Shown here piece by piece: positions 8,222 through 17,807 of a stretch of DNA of 64,000 nucleotides. A program made the translations under genes and the position numbers. This stretch comes from Desulfovibrio sp. DV (GTDB taxonomy: Bacteria; Desulfobacterota; Desulfovibrionia; Desulfovibrionales; Desulfovibrionaceae). The notes beneath the pieces were generated by a model that saw nothing but the letters and a program-made list of their open reading frames with translations, was not told the DNA's origin and searched no databases. Every line of letters starts with the position of its first letter. Position 1 is the stretch's first letter. The stretch lies in the NCBI RefSeq assembly GCF_001936595.1, contig NZ_MLBG01000004.1, positions 1 to 64,000 of the forward strand, written 5' to 3'.

Positions 8222-11215
8222 ATGGAACAGGTCGTTATCGAGAATCCCGTCATCAATTCGCCCTTTACCGAGCCTGCCCGCCATTTTCGGTTCACAGACG
8301 AAGGCATCACAAACGAAATTGTCGAAGAACGGCGCATAAGCTCTTATTTCGTCCCTATCCCCAAGCCCAAGAAAAAGGGCCGCCAGCTTTCGCTTCTCGC
8401 CGATACGGAGTGGACACAGGACCGTATCGAGGAAAACAAGCTCGTCAATGAAATCCGGCGCAAGGTCGGCCTTTGGCGCAGGGGCGGTTATGCCGGCGTC
8501 ACGCCGGTTACGGCCCGGCTCCTTGCCTATTGGACTGCCCCGGAGCGCGAAAAGAAGCTCTTTTTCTGTCAGATTGAAGCCCTTGAAACAGCCATTTACA
8601 TCACCGAAGTGGCCCCGCGCTTTGGCGACCAATGGATTGGCAACGGTCTTCGCGAGGCCAACGACATGTCCAATCCGGGTTTGCCCCGCATGGCGCTTAA
8701 AATGGCCACGGGTACGGGCAAGACCGTCGTTATGGCCATGCTCATCGCTTGGCAGGCGCTGAACAAGTTCGCCGCTTCGCGTGACGTCCGCTTTTCCGAC
8801 ACCTTTTTGCTCATCGCCCCGGGCATCACCATCCGCGACCGGTTGCGCGTCCTTATGCCCAATGATCCGCAGAACTATTACCGACAGCGCGACATCATCC
8901 CGAGCCAGTCTATAGAGGAATTGGGGCAGGCTAAGTTTATCATCACCAATTTTCACGCCTTTCGGCTTCGGGAAAAGGCGTCTGTCGGGAAGGTGACCAA
9001 GTCCATTCTGCCCGATGGTGCTACGGCCTTTCTGGAAACACCTGACCAGATGGTCCGCCGTGTCTGCCGCGATCTTGGCAATAAGAGGAACATCATCGTC
9101 CTTAACGACGAGGCCCACCACTGCTACCGCCGCAAGCCGGACGGTGAGGATGAAAAACTCACGGGCGATGAGCGCAAGGAAGCCCAGAAGCGGGAAGAAG
9201 AGGCCCGCATCTGGATTTCCGGCATTGAGGCCGTCAAGGCCAAGATCGGCGTGAAGGCTATTTTTGATCTTTCCGCCACGCCGTTTTTCCTTCGCGGGTC
9301 CGGGTTTTCGGAAGGAACGCTCTTTCCCTGGGTGGTCTCTGATTTCTCGCTCATTGACGCCATCGAGTCCGGCGTCGTCAAAGTGCCGCGCGTGCCTGTG
9401 GCCGACAACTCCGTCACGGGCGATCAGCCAACCTACCGCGATTTGTGGCTTCGCATCCGGGAAAACCTCCCCAGGAAAGGCCGCAAGACCGAAGCCGTGG
9501 CCGGCGAGCCAAAGCTTCCGGCCGAGTTGCAGGGAGCTTTGCACAGCCTGTATGGCAACTATGAGAAGTATTACCGCCAGTGGGAACAAAACGAGGATGC
9601 CAGGGCCAAGGGGCTGACGCCGCCGGTTTTCATCGTCGTGTGCAACAACACGAACGTCTCAAAGCTGGTGTTCGACTATATCGCCGGCTGGGAAAAGCCT
9701 GTGGGTGAGCAAGTCCTTGCCCAGGCCGGGCAGCTTCCCATCTTTCGCAACGACGATGGGCAGGGCGGCTGGCTGCATCGGCCCAACACGATCCTTGTGG
9801 ACAGCGAGCAGCTCGAATCCGGCGAGTCCATGAGCGCGGATTTCAAAAAGATTGCCGCCAGGGAAATCGACGAATTCAAGGCTGAATACTGTTTGCGGTT
9901 TCCCGGGCGCGATGCGGACAGCCTTACCGATGAAGACCTTTTGCGCGAGGTCATGAATACCGTCGGCAAGGCCGGCAAACTGGGTGAGAACGTCCGGTGC
10001 GTGGTCAGCGTGTCCATGCTCACGGAAGGCTGGGACGCCAATACCGTGACCCATGTTCTCGGCGTCCGGGCTTTCGGCACACAGCTTTTGTGCGAACAGG
10101 TCGTCGGGCGGGCGCTGCGGCGCATGAGCTACGCGGCCGATGCCAACGGCTTTTTCGGGGTGGAATACGCCGAAGTGTACGGCGTCCCCTTTTCCTTCAT
10201 CCCGTGCAGCGGCATCCCCAAAGACCCCAAGCCCGGCCCGCCTCCGACCCGGGTTCGCGCCCTGGATAGCCGCATAGCCAGCGAAATCCATTTTCCCCGG
10301 CTCCTTGGCTACCGCTATGACCTTCCCGGCGAAAAGCTCACGGCCACCTTCTCCGACGCTTCCGGTCTTTCGTTGTCTACTGCCGATGTTCCCACCAGGG
10401 TTGAGAACGCACCCATTGTCGGCGAATCCAGCTTTCATACGTTAAATGCGCTTAAGCGCCGTCGGGAAAATGAGGTTGCCTTCCGTTTGGCCAAGCTGAC
10501 CCTTGAAAAGTATTTCCGCGACGACGAGGGCCACGACCGGCCCTGGCTGTTTCCGCAATTGCTGGCCATTTCCAAGCGTTGGCTGGAAACGTGCGTGACA
10601 TGCAAGGACGGGACGTTTCCGCAGTTGTTGCTGCTGATCGAATTCGCTCATGACGCGGCCGACCGCATCTATAAGGCCATTGTCCAGTCCAGCGAGGGAA
10701 CCCCGGCCCTCAAGCCGATGTTGCGCCCGTATGATTCCCTCGGGTCAACGCGGTACGTTGATTTTGACACCACGCGGCCGGTCTACGCCACCCGCGCGGA
10801 CAAGTGTCATATCTCCCATGTGGTGGCCGACACCGGTTCCTGGGAGCAGAAAGTCGCCCAAACCCTTGAGGACATGCCGGAAGTGGTGCGCTACGTGAAA
10901 AACCACGGCCTGGGTTTTACCATCCCCTACACCCTGGCTGGGGAAGAGCATCAATACACGCCGGATTTCATCGCCTGCCTGGAAGACGGCCTCGGACCGG
11001 ATGATCTTCTCAACCTCATCGTCGAGGTGACGGGCGAGAAGAAAAAGGACAAGGCCGCCAAGGTGGCTACCGCGCGGACGTTGTGGATTCCGGCCGTGAA
11101 CAACCACGGCGGGTTTGGCCGTTGGGAATTTATTGAAATCGTTGATCCGTGGAATGCGGAACATTGCATCAGGACGTATCTCGAAACGAAGACGCAGCCC
11201 ACGGAGGGGAATTAG
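8222..11215 (+). CDS. Type III-like restriction endonuclease, helicase-nuclease subunit
   Basis: Large (997 aa) restriction subunit of the kind called BPTD_3080-family restriction endonuclease. It starts at 8222 (MEQVVIENPVINSPF); the in-frame ATG at 8102 was rejected for lack of a ribosome site. SF2 helicase motifs are clear: Walker A MATGTGKTVVMAM (about residue 162), DEAH box VLNDEAHH, and SATPFFLRGSG (motif III). A C-terminal half carries EQVVGRALRRMSY (motif VI). Near the C-terminus YTPDF...LIVEVTGEKKKDKAAK looks like a PD-(D/E)xK nuclease core. The stop is one base before the methyltransferase ATG, so the two form a translationally coupled operon. Confidence 0.9.
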   Translation: MEQVVIENPVINSPFTEPARHFRFTDEGITNEIVEERRISSYFVPIPKPKKKGRQLSLLADTEWTQDRIEENKLVNEIRRKVGLWRRGGYAGVTPVTARLLAYWTAPEREKKLFFCQIEALETAIYITEVAPRFGDQWIGNGLREANDMSNPGLPRMALKMATGTGKTVVMAMLIAWQALNKFAASRDVRFSDTFLLIAPGITIRDRLRVLMPNDPQNYYRQRDIIPSQSIEELGQAKFIITNFHAFRLREKASVGKVTKSILPDGATAFLETPDQMVRRVCRDLGNKRNIIVLNDEAHHCYRRKPDGEDEKLTGDERKEAQKREEEARIWISGIEAVKAKIGVKAIFDLSATPFFLRGSGFSEGTLFPWVVSDFSLIDAIESGVVKVPRVPVADNSVTGDQPTYRDLWLRIRENLPRKGRKTEAVAGEPKLPAELQGALHSLYGNYEKYYRQWEQNEDARAKGLTPPVFIVVCNNTNVSKLVFDYIAGWEKPVGEQVLAQAGQLPIFRNDDGQGGWLHRPNTILVDSEQLESGESMSADFKKIAAREIDEFKAEYCLRFPGRDADSLTDEDLLREVMNTVGKAGKLGENVRCVVSVSMLTEGWDANTVTHVLGVRAFGTQLLCEQVVGRALRRMSYAADANGFFGVEYAEVYGVPFSFIPCSGIPKDPKPGPPPTRVRALDSRIASEIHFPRLLGYRYDLPGEKLTATFSDASGLSLSTADVPTRVENAPIVGESSFHTLNALKRRRENEVAFRLAKLTLEKYFRDDEGHDRPWLFPQLLAISKRWLETCVTCKDGTFPQLLLLIEFAHDAADRIYKAIVQSSEGTPALKPMLRPYDSLGSTRYVDFDTTRPVYATRADKCHISHVVADTGSWEQKVAQTLEDMPEVVRYVKNHGLGFTIPYTLAGEEHQYTPDFIACLEDGLGPDDLLNLIVEVTGEKKKDKAAKVATARTLWIPAVNNHGGFGRWEFIEIVDPWNAEHCIRTYLETKTQPTEGN

Positions 11216-11216
11216 G

Positions 11217-13844
11217 ATGGCCAGGAGCAGCAAGACCGGAGACAAGGCGGCCGTGGGCGTGTCCAGCATCCGCCACAAGGACAGCCGCACCAACATCCCC
11301 ACCGAAGAGTTGCGCGATTTCGTTGCCGACGAGGAAAAGGCTCCCAAGACCATGCTGTACCCGCGTGATCCGTCCCTTGACCCGCAGCTTGTCTGGAAGG
11401 GCAAGGACGAGCAGGACCGGGAAGATTTGGCTGTGCCGGTTGTGCCTGTCTACATCCAGGAAAAGATACATCCGCAAGCGATCATTGACGCCATGCCGCG
11501 CAAGGACAAGCCCGGCGGAGCACAGTGTACCCTTTTCGCCGACTTCAACGGCATCGGCGACGATTTCGAGAAGAAGGTGGATTTCTACCACCACAACCAG
11601 CACTGGTCGAACCGCATGATCCTGGGCGATTCGCTGCTTGTCATGACCAGCCTTGCCGAAAAGGAAGGCCTCAAGGGCAAGGTGCAGACCATCTATTTCG
11701 ATCCGCCGTACGGCATCAAGTTCGGGTCAAACTGGCAGGTCAGTACCCGCAAGCGCGACGTCAAAGACGGCAAGGTCGAGGACGCCACGCGCCAACCGGA
11801 GCAGATTCGGGCGTTTCGAGATACCTGGAAGCTGGGGATACATTCGTATTTGGCGTATATGCGGGATCGGCTTGTGACGGCGCGGGAGTTGCTTACAGAG
11901 ACGGGGAGCATTTTTGTTCAGATAGGGGATGAGAATGTACATCTAGTGCGGTGTTTGATGGATGAAGTTTTTGGAAGTGAAAACTTCATTCTGACAATTG
12001 TTGTAAAGAAAAAAGGTGCTACAACTCCAACAGATCCAGTTAATGATTATCTGTTATGGTTTGGCAAGAGTCGGAGTCAAGTTAAAGTACGTCAGTTGTT
12101 TGTTGCACGAAATGATCCTGAAGATGATCCGAAATTCAATACGCTTATTTCAAAGACTGGCGAGCACAAGAGGGTGAAGAGTTTAGCGAAGGATAAAATT
12201 GATAGCCTTGTCGCATTGGGATGGCGTTGGGCTCGCGTAAATTATCCGATTGTAAGCCAGCATCCTGATGTAAAACGTAGTCGTGACTTCGAGTGGGACA
12301 TGAAAAAATTTTCATGTGGGTATAATTCTCAATGGAGATTTGATGTAGACACTGGAATGCCACGACTTGCTCTTGCAGATAGGTTGTTTGATGGGGGAGG
12401 GAGTTCTTTAGGAGGGGTCCTGTATTGGCAGGATTGGCCATATATCGCCTATTCAAATCTATGGGATAGTTTTCACGGCGAGCAAGAAATTATCTATGTC
12501 GTGCAAACAAATAGAAAAATAGTTGAGCGCTGCATCCTCATGACCACAGACCCCGGCGACCTCGTCCTGGACCCCACTTGTGGCAGCGGAACGACCGCCT
12601 ACGTGGCCGAGCAATGGGGCCGGCGCTGGATCACCACCGACACCAGTCGCGTGGCCCTGGCCCTGGCCCGCACGCGCCTGATGGCCGCCAAATTTCCCTA
12701 TTACCTGCTGGCCGATTCCCCCGAAGGCATAAAGCAGGAAGCCAAGCTCGCCAACCTTTCGCCGTCGCACCACCAGACCGAACACGATATGCGCAAAGGG
12801 TTTGTCTACAAGCGCGTGCCCCACGTGACGCTCAAATCCATAGCCAACAACCCGGACATCCACGAAGGCATGACCCGCGAGGCCATCGACGAAGCCATCG
12901 CCCGCCACGCCGATACCGAAATCCTTTATGACCAGCCCTACGAAGACAAAAAGACCGTGCGCGTGGCCGGTCCCTTCACCGTGGAAAGCCTGTCGCCGCA
13001 TCGCATCCTTTCCCCGGCCGACGCGGACCTCGACGGCACAGTCACCGAGGAAGAGGGCAGGCGGCAGCAGGATTTCGCCACCATGATCCTGGACAACCTC
13101 CGCAAGGCCGGCGTCCAGAACACCAAGAAAAATGAACGCCTCGTTTTCGACCGCCTTGACCCCTTCGCCGGAACCTGGATTCAAGGCGCGGGCGAATATA
13201 CCGACGCCGACGGGCAGGTGCGCCGCGTGGCAGTCTCCCTCGGGCCGGAACATGGCACTGTCAGTCCGCAGCACGTCAAGGAAGCGGCCAAAGAGGCCGT
13301 GCAGGGCATTGGCTTTGACCTGCTTATCGTGTGTGGCTTTGCCTTCGATCCCCACGTCTCCGAGGAAGCCAAACGCTACGGCTCCATAACCGTGTTGCCC
13401 ACGCGCATGAACCCCGATTTGGCCATGGGCGATGAACTGCTCAAAAAGACCGGTGCGGGCAACCTGTTCATGATCTTCGGCGAACCGGACCTGGACATAG
13501 AGCAGAGCAAGGACGGGCAAATCGTGGTCCGCATCAAAGGCCTGGACGTCTACGATCCGACCACGGGCGACATACGCCCGTCATCTGTGGACGACATAGC
13601 CTGTTGGTTCATCGACACCGAATACAATGGCGAAAGTTTCTTCGTGCGCCACGCCTACTTTACCGGCGCGGACCAGCCCTATGAAAAGCTCAAGAAGGCG
13701 CTGCGCGCGGAAATCGACGAAACCGCCTGGGCCGACCTCTACAAGACCGAAAGCCGCCCGTTCCCAAAACCGGAATCAGGCAAGATAGCCGTGAAGGTCA
13801 TCAACCATTATGGGGATGAGGTGTTGAAGGTGTACGCGATTTAA
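11217..13844 (+). CDS. Site-specific adenine DNA methyltransferase (type III Mod-like)
   Basis: Partner of the preceding restriction subunit; methylates adenine to protect host DNA and probably supplies target recognition. Start at 11217 follows GAATTAGG within the end of the upstream gene. Motif IV DPPYG (about residue 163) comes before motif I LDPTCGSGTT (about residue 450), the order of beta-class N6-adenine or N4-cytosine methyltransferases. Between them lies a segment (about 11880-12540) that is strikingly AT-rich against GC-rich flanks and matches where the target-recognition domain should be. The 875-residue length includes a long C-terminal region with no motif I recognise. Confidence 0.9.
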   Translation: MARSSKTGDKAAVGVSSIRHKDSRTNIPTEELRDFVADEEKAPKTMLYPRDPSLDPQLVWKGKDEQDREDLAVPVVPVYIQEKIHPQAIIDAMPRKDKPGGAQCTLFADFNGIGDDFEKKVDFYHHNQHWSNRMILGDSLLVMTSLAEKEGLKGKVQTIYFDPPYGIKFGSNWQVSTRKRDVKDGKVEDATRQPEQIRAFRDTWKLGIHSYLAYMRDRLVTARELLTETGSIFVQIGDENVHLVRCLMDEVFGSENFILTIVVKKKGATTPTDPVNDYLLWFGKSRSQVKVRQLFVARNDPEDDPKFNTLISKTGEHKRVKSLAKDKIDSLVALGWRWARVNYPIVSQHPDVKRSRDFEWDMKKFSCGYNSQWRFDVDTGMPRLALADRLFDGGGSSLGGVLYWQDWPYIAYSNLWDSFHGEQEIIYVVQTNRKIVERCILMTTDPGDLVLDPTCGSGTTAYVAEQWGRRWITTDTSRVALALARTRLMAAKFPYYLLADSPEGIKQEAKLANLSPSHHQTEHDMRKGFVYKRVPHVTLKSIANNPDIHEGMTREAIDEAIARHADTEILYDQPYEDKKTVRVAGPFTVESLSPHRILSPADADLDGTVTEEEGRRQQDFATMILDNLRKAGVQNTKKNERLVFDRLDPFAGTWIQGAGEYTDADGQVRRVAVSLGPEHGTVSPQHVKEAAKEAVQGIGFDLLIVCGFAFDPHVSEEAKRYGSITVLPTRMNPDLAMGDELLKKTGAGNLFMIFGEPDLDIEQSKDGQIVVRIKGLDVYDPTTGDIRPSSVDDIACWFIDTEYNGESFFVRHAYFTGADQPYEKLKKALRAEIDETAWADLYKTESRPFPKPESGKIAVKVINHYGDEVLKVYAI

Positions 13845-13899
13845 CGATATAGTTTGTGATTTGGTAATTTTTTTCTAAGAGCTGAACAAAGGAAGATAT

Positions 13900-14988
13900 A
13901 TGAACAATTCAGCGCTTTATTATCCATACATGGTTTTTAATAGTGCGTCTTGGCTGAAATCAATGGCGATGTTCTATGAAAATATTTATAGAATAGTGCC
14001 TAATGGAATTATTCCTGAAGATCATGAAGAGCTTCAACCTCTTTTGGAAGATGGAGCTATTGGCCGCATGATTGATCCGTCTCAATATTCTCATGGTGCT
14101 GCTGATAAATTCCTTAACAAAATTTCAAATTGGCATGCTGCAGCACTATCGCATAATGAAAATGATAAGCAAAAAATAACAAGGATACATAGGGACAAGA
14201 CAGATGAAAGAATTAGAATGCTTTTCGATTCGTTAGGTTATGGAGAAAGTCAGGAGTGGATCGATGTCCCAACAGATTTGGCATCTAATTATATGCTTTA
14301 TCTGGCAAACGAGATTGGGTATGCGAATAGGCTTGATTTGATTACGAACGAACTAGCTCCATGGACAGCCACTAATTACTTTAATATGAATGGTGGCCTT
14401 GATGATTTTATAGCCCCTTATGGGAAAGGCGCGGAAAACCCTTTTGGGCTTTTTTGCTTAACAGTAAGCGAAATATGTCCCATTAATATTAATGAAATTC
14501 CGGCTGAAGATATTGTTAATTTTAGATATAAAAGGAGGGATGAGATTGATGCTTTCAAGAAATCTCTTAATGACTTGTGTTTGTCGCTGAATGGCGTTGA
14601 AGACGATGTTGTTTATTATGATGAATTAGAAAAACTTGTTGGCTTGGTTAAGAAGGCACATGCGGATTATAAACAATCGGCAGACATAATAAGGGCTGGA
14701 GGATTCTGTGGTTTTTTACTCCAAGGATTCCCCGGAGCGCTTGCTCTCGCGAATGTTTTAAAATTAGAACCAGAGGTGATGACAATCTTGTTTGGGACTG
14801 CGCTTGCGGTTGGTGGATTGTATAACTACAGTAAAAGTAAAAATGATTTAAAATTACTAAGACATAACAATTCATTTTCTGTCTTGGCAGATATTGAAGA
14901 GGACTTCTCAAATTACACATCGCGCAGAGGGGGTGGGGATGTGAATTTTGCAGCTTATAACAGCATGGAGGAATATGTTAATGATTGA
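13900..14988 (+). CDS. DUF6236-like protein of unknown function, R-M companion
   Basis: A 362-residue AT-rich gene 55 bp downstream of the methyltransferase with AGGAAG as ribosome site. The start LYYPYMVFNSASWLKSMAMFYENIYRIVPNG resembles the N-terminus of DUF6236 proteins, which I recall from defence and accessory loci; this is a resemblance, not a tested match. A hydrophobic pair near residues 268-305 (GGFCGFLLQGFPGALAL and MTILFGTALAVGGLY) may form a membrane hairpin. Codon use is much more AT-rich than neighbours, indicating separate acquisition. A role with the R-M system is inferred only from position. Confidence 0.65.
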   Translation: MNNSALYYPYMVFNSASWLKSMAMFYENIYRIVPNGIIPEDHEELQPLLEDGAIGRMIDPSQYSHGAADKFLNKISNWHAAALSHNENDKQKITRIHRDKTDERIRMLFDSLGYGESQEWIDVPTDLASNYMLYLANEIGYANRLDLITNELAPWTATNYFNMNGGLDDFIAPYGKGAENPFGLFCLTVSEICPININEIPAEDIVNFRYKRRDEIDAFKKSLNDLCLSLNGVEDDVVYYDELEKLVGLVKKAHADYKQSADIIRAGGFCGFLLQGFPGALALANVLKLEPEVMTILFGTALAVGGLYNYSKSKNDLKLLRHNNSFSVLADIEEDFSNYTSRRGGGDVNFAAYNSMEEYVND

Positions 14989-15062
14989 AGTGGTGGCAGA
15001 CAAATAGGTTTTCTTTTTTCTGCGCATCCTTTTTCACAACGCAACAACCTTCCCTCCCCTTT

Positions 15063-15539
15063 TTACGAAACAAACTCCCCCTTGGGCGTCACGTCGATGG
15101 TTCCGTCCCCGGCTTTCCCGCGCGCTTGCTGCATGGCGCGAAGTTCCCCGAGCGTCCGGTACAGGCTGCGTTCGATGGCGGTTTCGTAGCGGGTGAGCAG
15201 CACCAGCTTGTCGGCCACGTTGAAGCGGGCAACAAATTCGCCGTAGGGATCATGGCGGGCCTCGGCGCTCAAGCCGTTGCCCATAAAGCCGGCCTCGAAG
15301 CGCATCACCCGCCGCAGCCGCCACAGGCAAAGTGCTGCCCGTTCCACCAGCAGCGTTTCCAAGCTCCCGACCGGGTTTAAATCAGCTAGAAGCGATTGCC
15401 GCAAGGCGGTCAGGTCGGCCTTGCGCTCGCCAGGGAGCACCAGTTCCTTGGACGTCAGCCCGTGCGTGACCGCGTTGGTGGCCACAATTGCCTTCCCCTC
15501 GGCGGTCTTGGGGCCGCCAGTCCTCATGCCGTCATTCAT
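15063..15539 (-). CDS. Conserved hypothetical protein, helical
   Basis: A 158-residue protein starting MNDGMRTGGPKTAEGKAIV, with a conserved-looking TNAVTHGLTSKELVLPGE segment, then a mostly helical body (LLVERAALCLWRLRRVMRFEAG). I recognise the HGL...VLPGE pattern from many unannotated proteobacterial proteins but know no function. The start overlaps the stop of the upstream zinc-ribbon gene by ATGA, so the two are translationally coupled. It is convergent with the DUF6236-like gene, marking the border between cargo and the phage-like half. Confidence 0.7.
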   Translation of the reverse strand: MNDGMRTGGPKTAEGKAIVATNAVTHGLTSKELVLPGERKADLTALRQSLLADLNPVGSLETLLVERAALCLWRLRRVMRFEAGFMGNGLSAEARHDPYGEFVARFNVADKLVLLTRYETAIERSLYRTLGELRAMQQARGKAGDGTIDVTPKGEFVS

Positions 15540-15850
15540 AGGAAACGCTCCTTGCGTAATGTTTGCCGCACTTCCCTGGTGGTCATTCCGAGTTCCGCCC
15601 CGATCAGGGCGCAAAACAGGTTGGTTTGCCGGCGGTTTTCCTGGCGCGACTCGTAGGTCAGGCCGCCGCACTCCCGGCAGACGAAGAGCTTGCCGACAAG
15701 ATAGAGCTTCGCGGCCCGGCGACCGCAGCAAGGACAGCAAAACCACCACCGCCAGCCGAAGGTCAGCCGGGTTCGGTCCAAATGTACCCGGTAGTCCAGG
15801 GGATCGGTCGCGTTCCAGGTGTAATGCAGCCGGATATAGGCCGGTTGCAC
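15536..15850 (-). CDS. Small zinc-ribbon protein
   Basis: A 104-residue protein with a CPxCGRR...CRECGG zinc ribbon (Cys pairs about residues 40-43 and 64-67) after an aromatic WRWWFCC stretch. It ends with a helix-turn-helix-like SRQENRRQTNLFCALIGAELGM tail. A divergent paralogue (RRWFICPLCDKRVG...CRKCNN) is encoded at 17808-18224. Nucleic-acid binding is likely from the fold; the specific job is unknown. Coupled by ATGA to the next gene. Confidence 0.7.
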   Translation of the reverse strand: MQPAYIRLHYTWNATDPLDYRVHLDRTRLTFGWRWWFCCPCCGRRAAKLYLVGKLFVCRECGGLTYESRQENRRQTNLFCALIGAELGMTTREVRQTLRKERFL

Positions 15851-15892
15851 GTCGCACCGCGTTTTATAGCCGATGCTGGCCAGGGGTTCCCC

Positions 15893-16063
15893 ATGGAATG
15901 GATCATCGGCGGCATTGTCGCGCTCCTCATCTTGGCCCTATTTTGCATGCCCATCTGGAAAGCCAAGCATCGCCCTGGCAGTGTCCGCGGCGACTTCCGC
16001 TTTGACAGCCATAAGACCGGCGAGTTGTCCAAGCGCGGGTTGTTCGACAAGACCAAATGGTGA
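15893..16063 (+). CDS. 56-aa membrane peptide, possible VirD4-like N-terminal fragment
   Basis: Starts MEWIIGGIVALLILALF: one transmembrane helix (residues 3-20), then a basic stretch ending in DSHKTGELSKRGLFDKTKW. The F...K..EL.KRGLF pattern after an N-terminal membrane anchor recalls the start of conjugative coupling proteins (VirD4/TraG), which continue for 500 more residues; here a TGA follows at once. An AGGGG site precedes the ATG. It is divergent from the zinc-ribbon gene. Either a genuine small membrane protein or a truncated conjugation gene; the second is a weak inference. Confidence 0.45.
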   Translation: MEWIIGGIVALLILALFCMPIWKAKHRPGSVRGDFRFDSHKTGELSKRGLFDKTKW

Positions 16064-16494
16064 GGCCCCTGGCGCGGCGTTTCTGCCGAGTGGCCGAGTA
16101 CAAATTCTTACCCCGCTTTCGCGCCCTTGCCCGGAGAGGTAAAGGAATCTGTACGATCTTCGGAAGACCACCATGTATAAATGACCTCACAAGATAGTCG
16201 TAACTTGTTAGAATTACGTTAAAAATCATGTCGCCAGTAGCCAGCCCTCTCTTTGGCACGACTTCTGCTTTATAGAATTAACCTTCCTCTGAATGAACAT
16301 TTTCGAAAAAGGCTTTTTGGGTGGCTCCCAGAAGGCCTTTTTCATTTCGACCTTGCCAGCGGCACCGCAGACCGAGTGTTTCCGCCCTCTTCTAAAATAT
16401 TCGTCTGCCCCGGCTCCCCGTGGATGGCCGCCATGTTCTTTCCATCTGCGGGTACAAGCCCCTCAGGTTGGTATAAAATCCTGCACTCGGTTAG
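16064..16494. other. Gene-free stretch with hairpin
   Basis: No convincing gene. At 16305-16343 a 9-bp inverted repeat (GAAAAAGGC / GCCTTTTTC) forms a bidirectional terminator-like hairpin with T-runs on both strands. The stretch 16150-16300 is AT-rich and could hold a promoter. Confidence 0.45.
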
Positions 16495-16917
16495 TACCCA
16501 CGGGGGACAGGCCGGCAAAAAGAAAGCGGTCGCGCCGTTACGGGCGAGGACGGTAGTGCGTGGTTTGTGGCGAAGGACGTTTGCGATGTCTTGGAGCTTA
16601 CCAACCCGACCGAGGCCCTTCGCGCCCTGGACGACGACGAGAAGAATACCCTCAGAGTTTCTGAGGGAAATTGTGGCAACCCCAATATCAATATCATCTC
16701 CGAGTCTGGCCTCTACAAGCTGACCTTCCGCAGCAACAAGCCCGAGGCCAAACGCTTGACGAAGTGGGTCACGTCCGAAGTCCTCCCCCTTATCCGCAAG
16801 ACCGGCTCCTACTCCGTGCCCTCGGCCACGGCCTCAGACGCGAAATTTCGGCCATTTTCGAGGCCGAAGAAGGCCAAGACGAGACTCCCGGCAAACCCGT
16901 CAAATCGACGGGATTAA
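16495..16917 (+). pseudogene. BRO-N domain phage antirepressor remnant
   Basis: The reading frame gives TGEDGSAWFVAKDVCDVLEL, then LRVSEGN...ESGLYKLTFRSNKPEAK and WVTSEVLPLIRKTGSY, an almost complete BRO-N DNA-binding domain as in phage antirepressors. There is no ATG: the frame opens after a TAG at 16492 and the first usable codon is a GTG inside the domain at 16567. After LPLIRKTGSYSVP the sequence degenerates, and another frame looks more protein-like (EISAIFEAEEG). It is therefore a decayed gene. Confidence 0.6.
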
Positions 16918-17060
16918 GCAATGCCGGCGCGTTACGCCTCTGACCTGACCTCAGTAATCCTGATGCCGGCAACGATTCCAGCATGTTACTACCCTGCCGG
17001 GGGACAGATGGGGGACAGGCGAGAGGAAGACGACCAAAGAACGAACGGGCTACGTTAAAC

Positions 17061-17798
17061 TTAAGTCGTCAGGGCAAAGAGGAGGTCTATCGCCGGTTTC
17101 TTGGCCTGCTTCTCGGACTTATCCGTAGACTTGCGGAGGCCGTCCAAGGACTCCTTGGCCGACTCGGCAATCTCGGAAAGCTCCCGGAACGCGCCCCAAA
17201 CCGGCCCACCGGCAGCAAGCTGGCCCGCCGCGTCGGTGATGTCGCTGCCGCCCTTGCCCTTGCCGGCGACGGTCTTTGCCTGGTTAAAAAGCGTTTTGAC
17301 CTACCCGAAACGGGCCGCGTTTTCCTTCGAGGTCGCAGCAAAACGGCCCTTTTCCCTGTAACGGTTCAGGGCCTCGGCAGACTTCGGGCCGGTCGCCAGC
17401 TTCTTTTGCTGGCGTACCAAGTCGGTGTTGGCTTTCTTCTGCGCCTCGGCCGTGGTCTTCGCCGCGCCCTGCACCGCTTCGGACAACTGCGCCGCCGTGT
17501 TTTCTAAAGCCGCCTGGAAGCCTTTTGTGACGCCACGCGCTACGGCATCGGCCGTCGTTCTGGCCGACGCAGCGACGTTGCCAGACGCCCGGCTTTTTGC
17601 GGTCGCTTTGGCTTCTCGGTGCGCCTTTGCGGTAGAGGAGGGGGGGGAGGAAAGCGCACCGGCTTGGTCGCCGCCCCGGCTTGGTTTGGCGGCGGAAAGG
17701 AGGCGGGTATTTCGTTCGATTTGTTTGAGGACGGGAACCACGTCCTTGTGGTCCCCGCCAGAAGCAAACGGAAAGCCGAAATCGTCGTCTATCGGCAT
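17061..17798 (-). pseudogene. Tail-tape-measure-like gene broken by an in-frame TAG
   Basis: Reading from MPIDDDFGFPFASGG (17798), the frame runs 165 codons to a TAG at 17301-17303. It then continues in the same frame for about 80 more codons (VKTLFNQAKTVAGKGKGG ... GPVWGAFRELSEIAE) to TAA at 17061. The product is Ala/Lys-rich and helical, with VLKQIERNTRLL and KGFQAALENTAA segments like the N-terminal part of phage tape-measure or tail proteins. A single base change explains the stop. Family assignment is low confidence; the interrupted frame is seen directly. Confidence 0.5.
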
Positions 17799-17807
17799 TT
17801 CTTTTAC

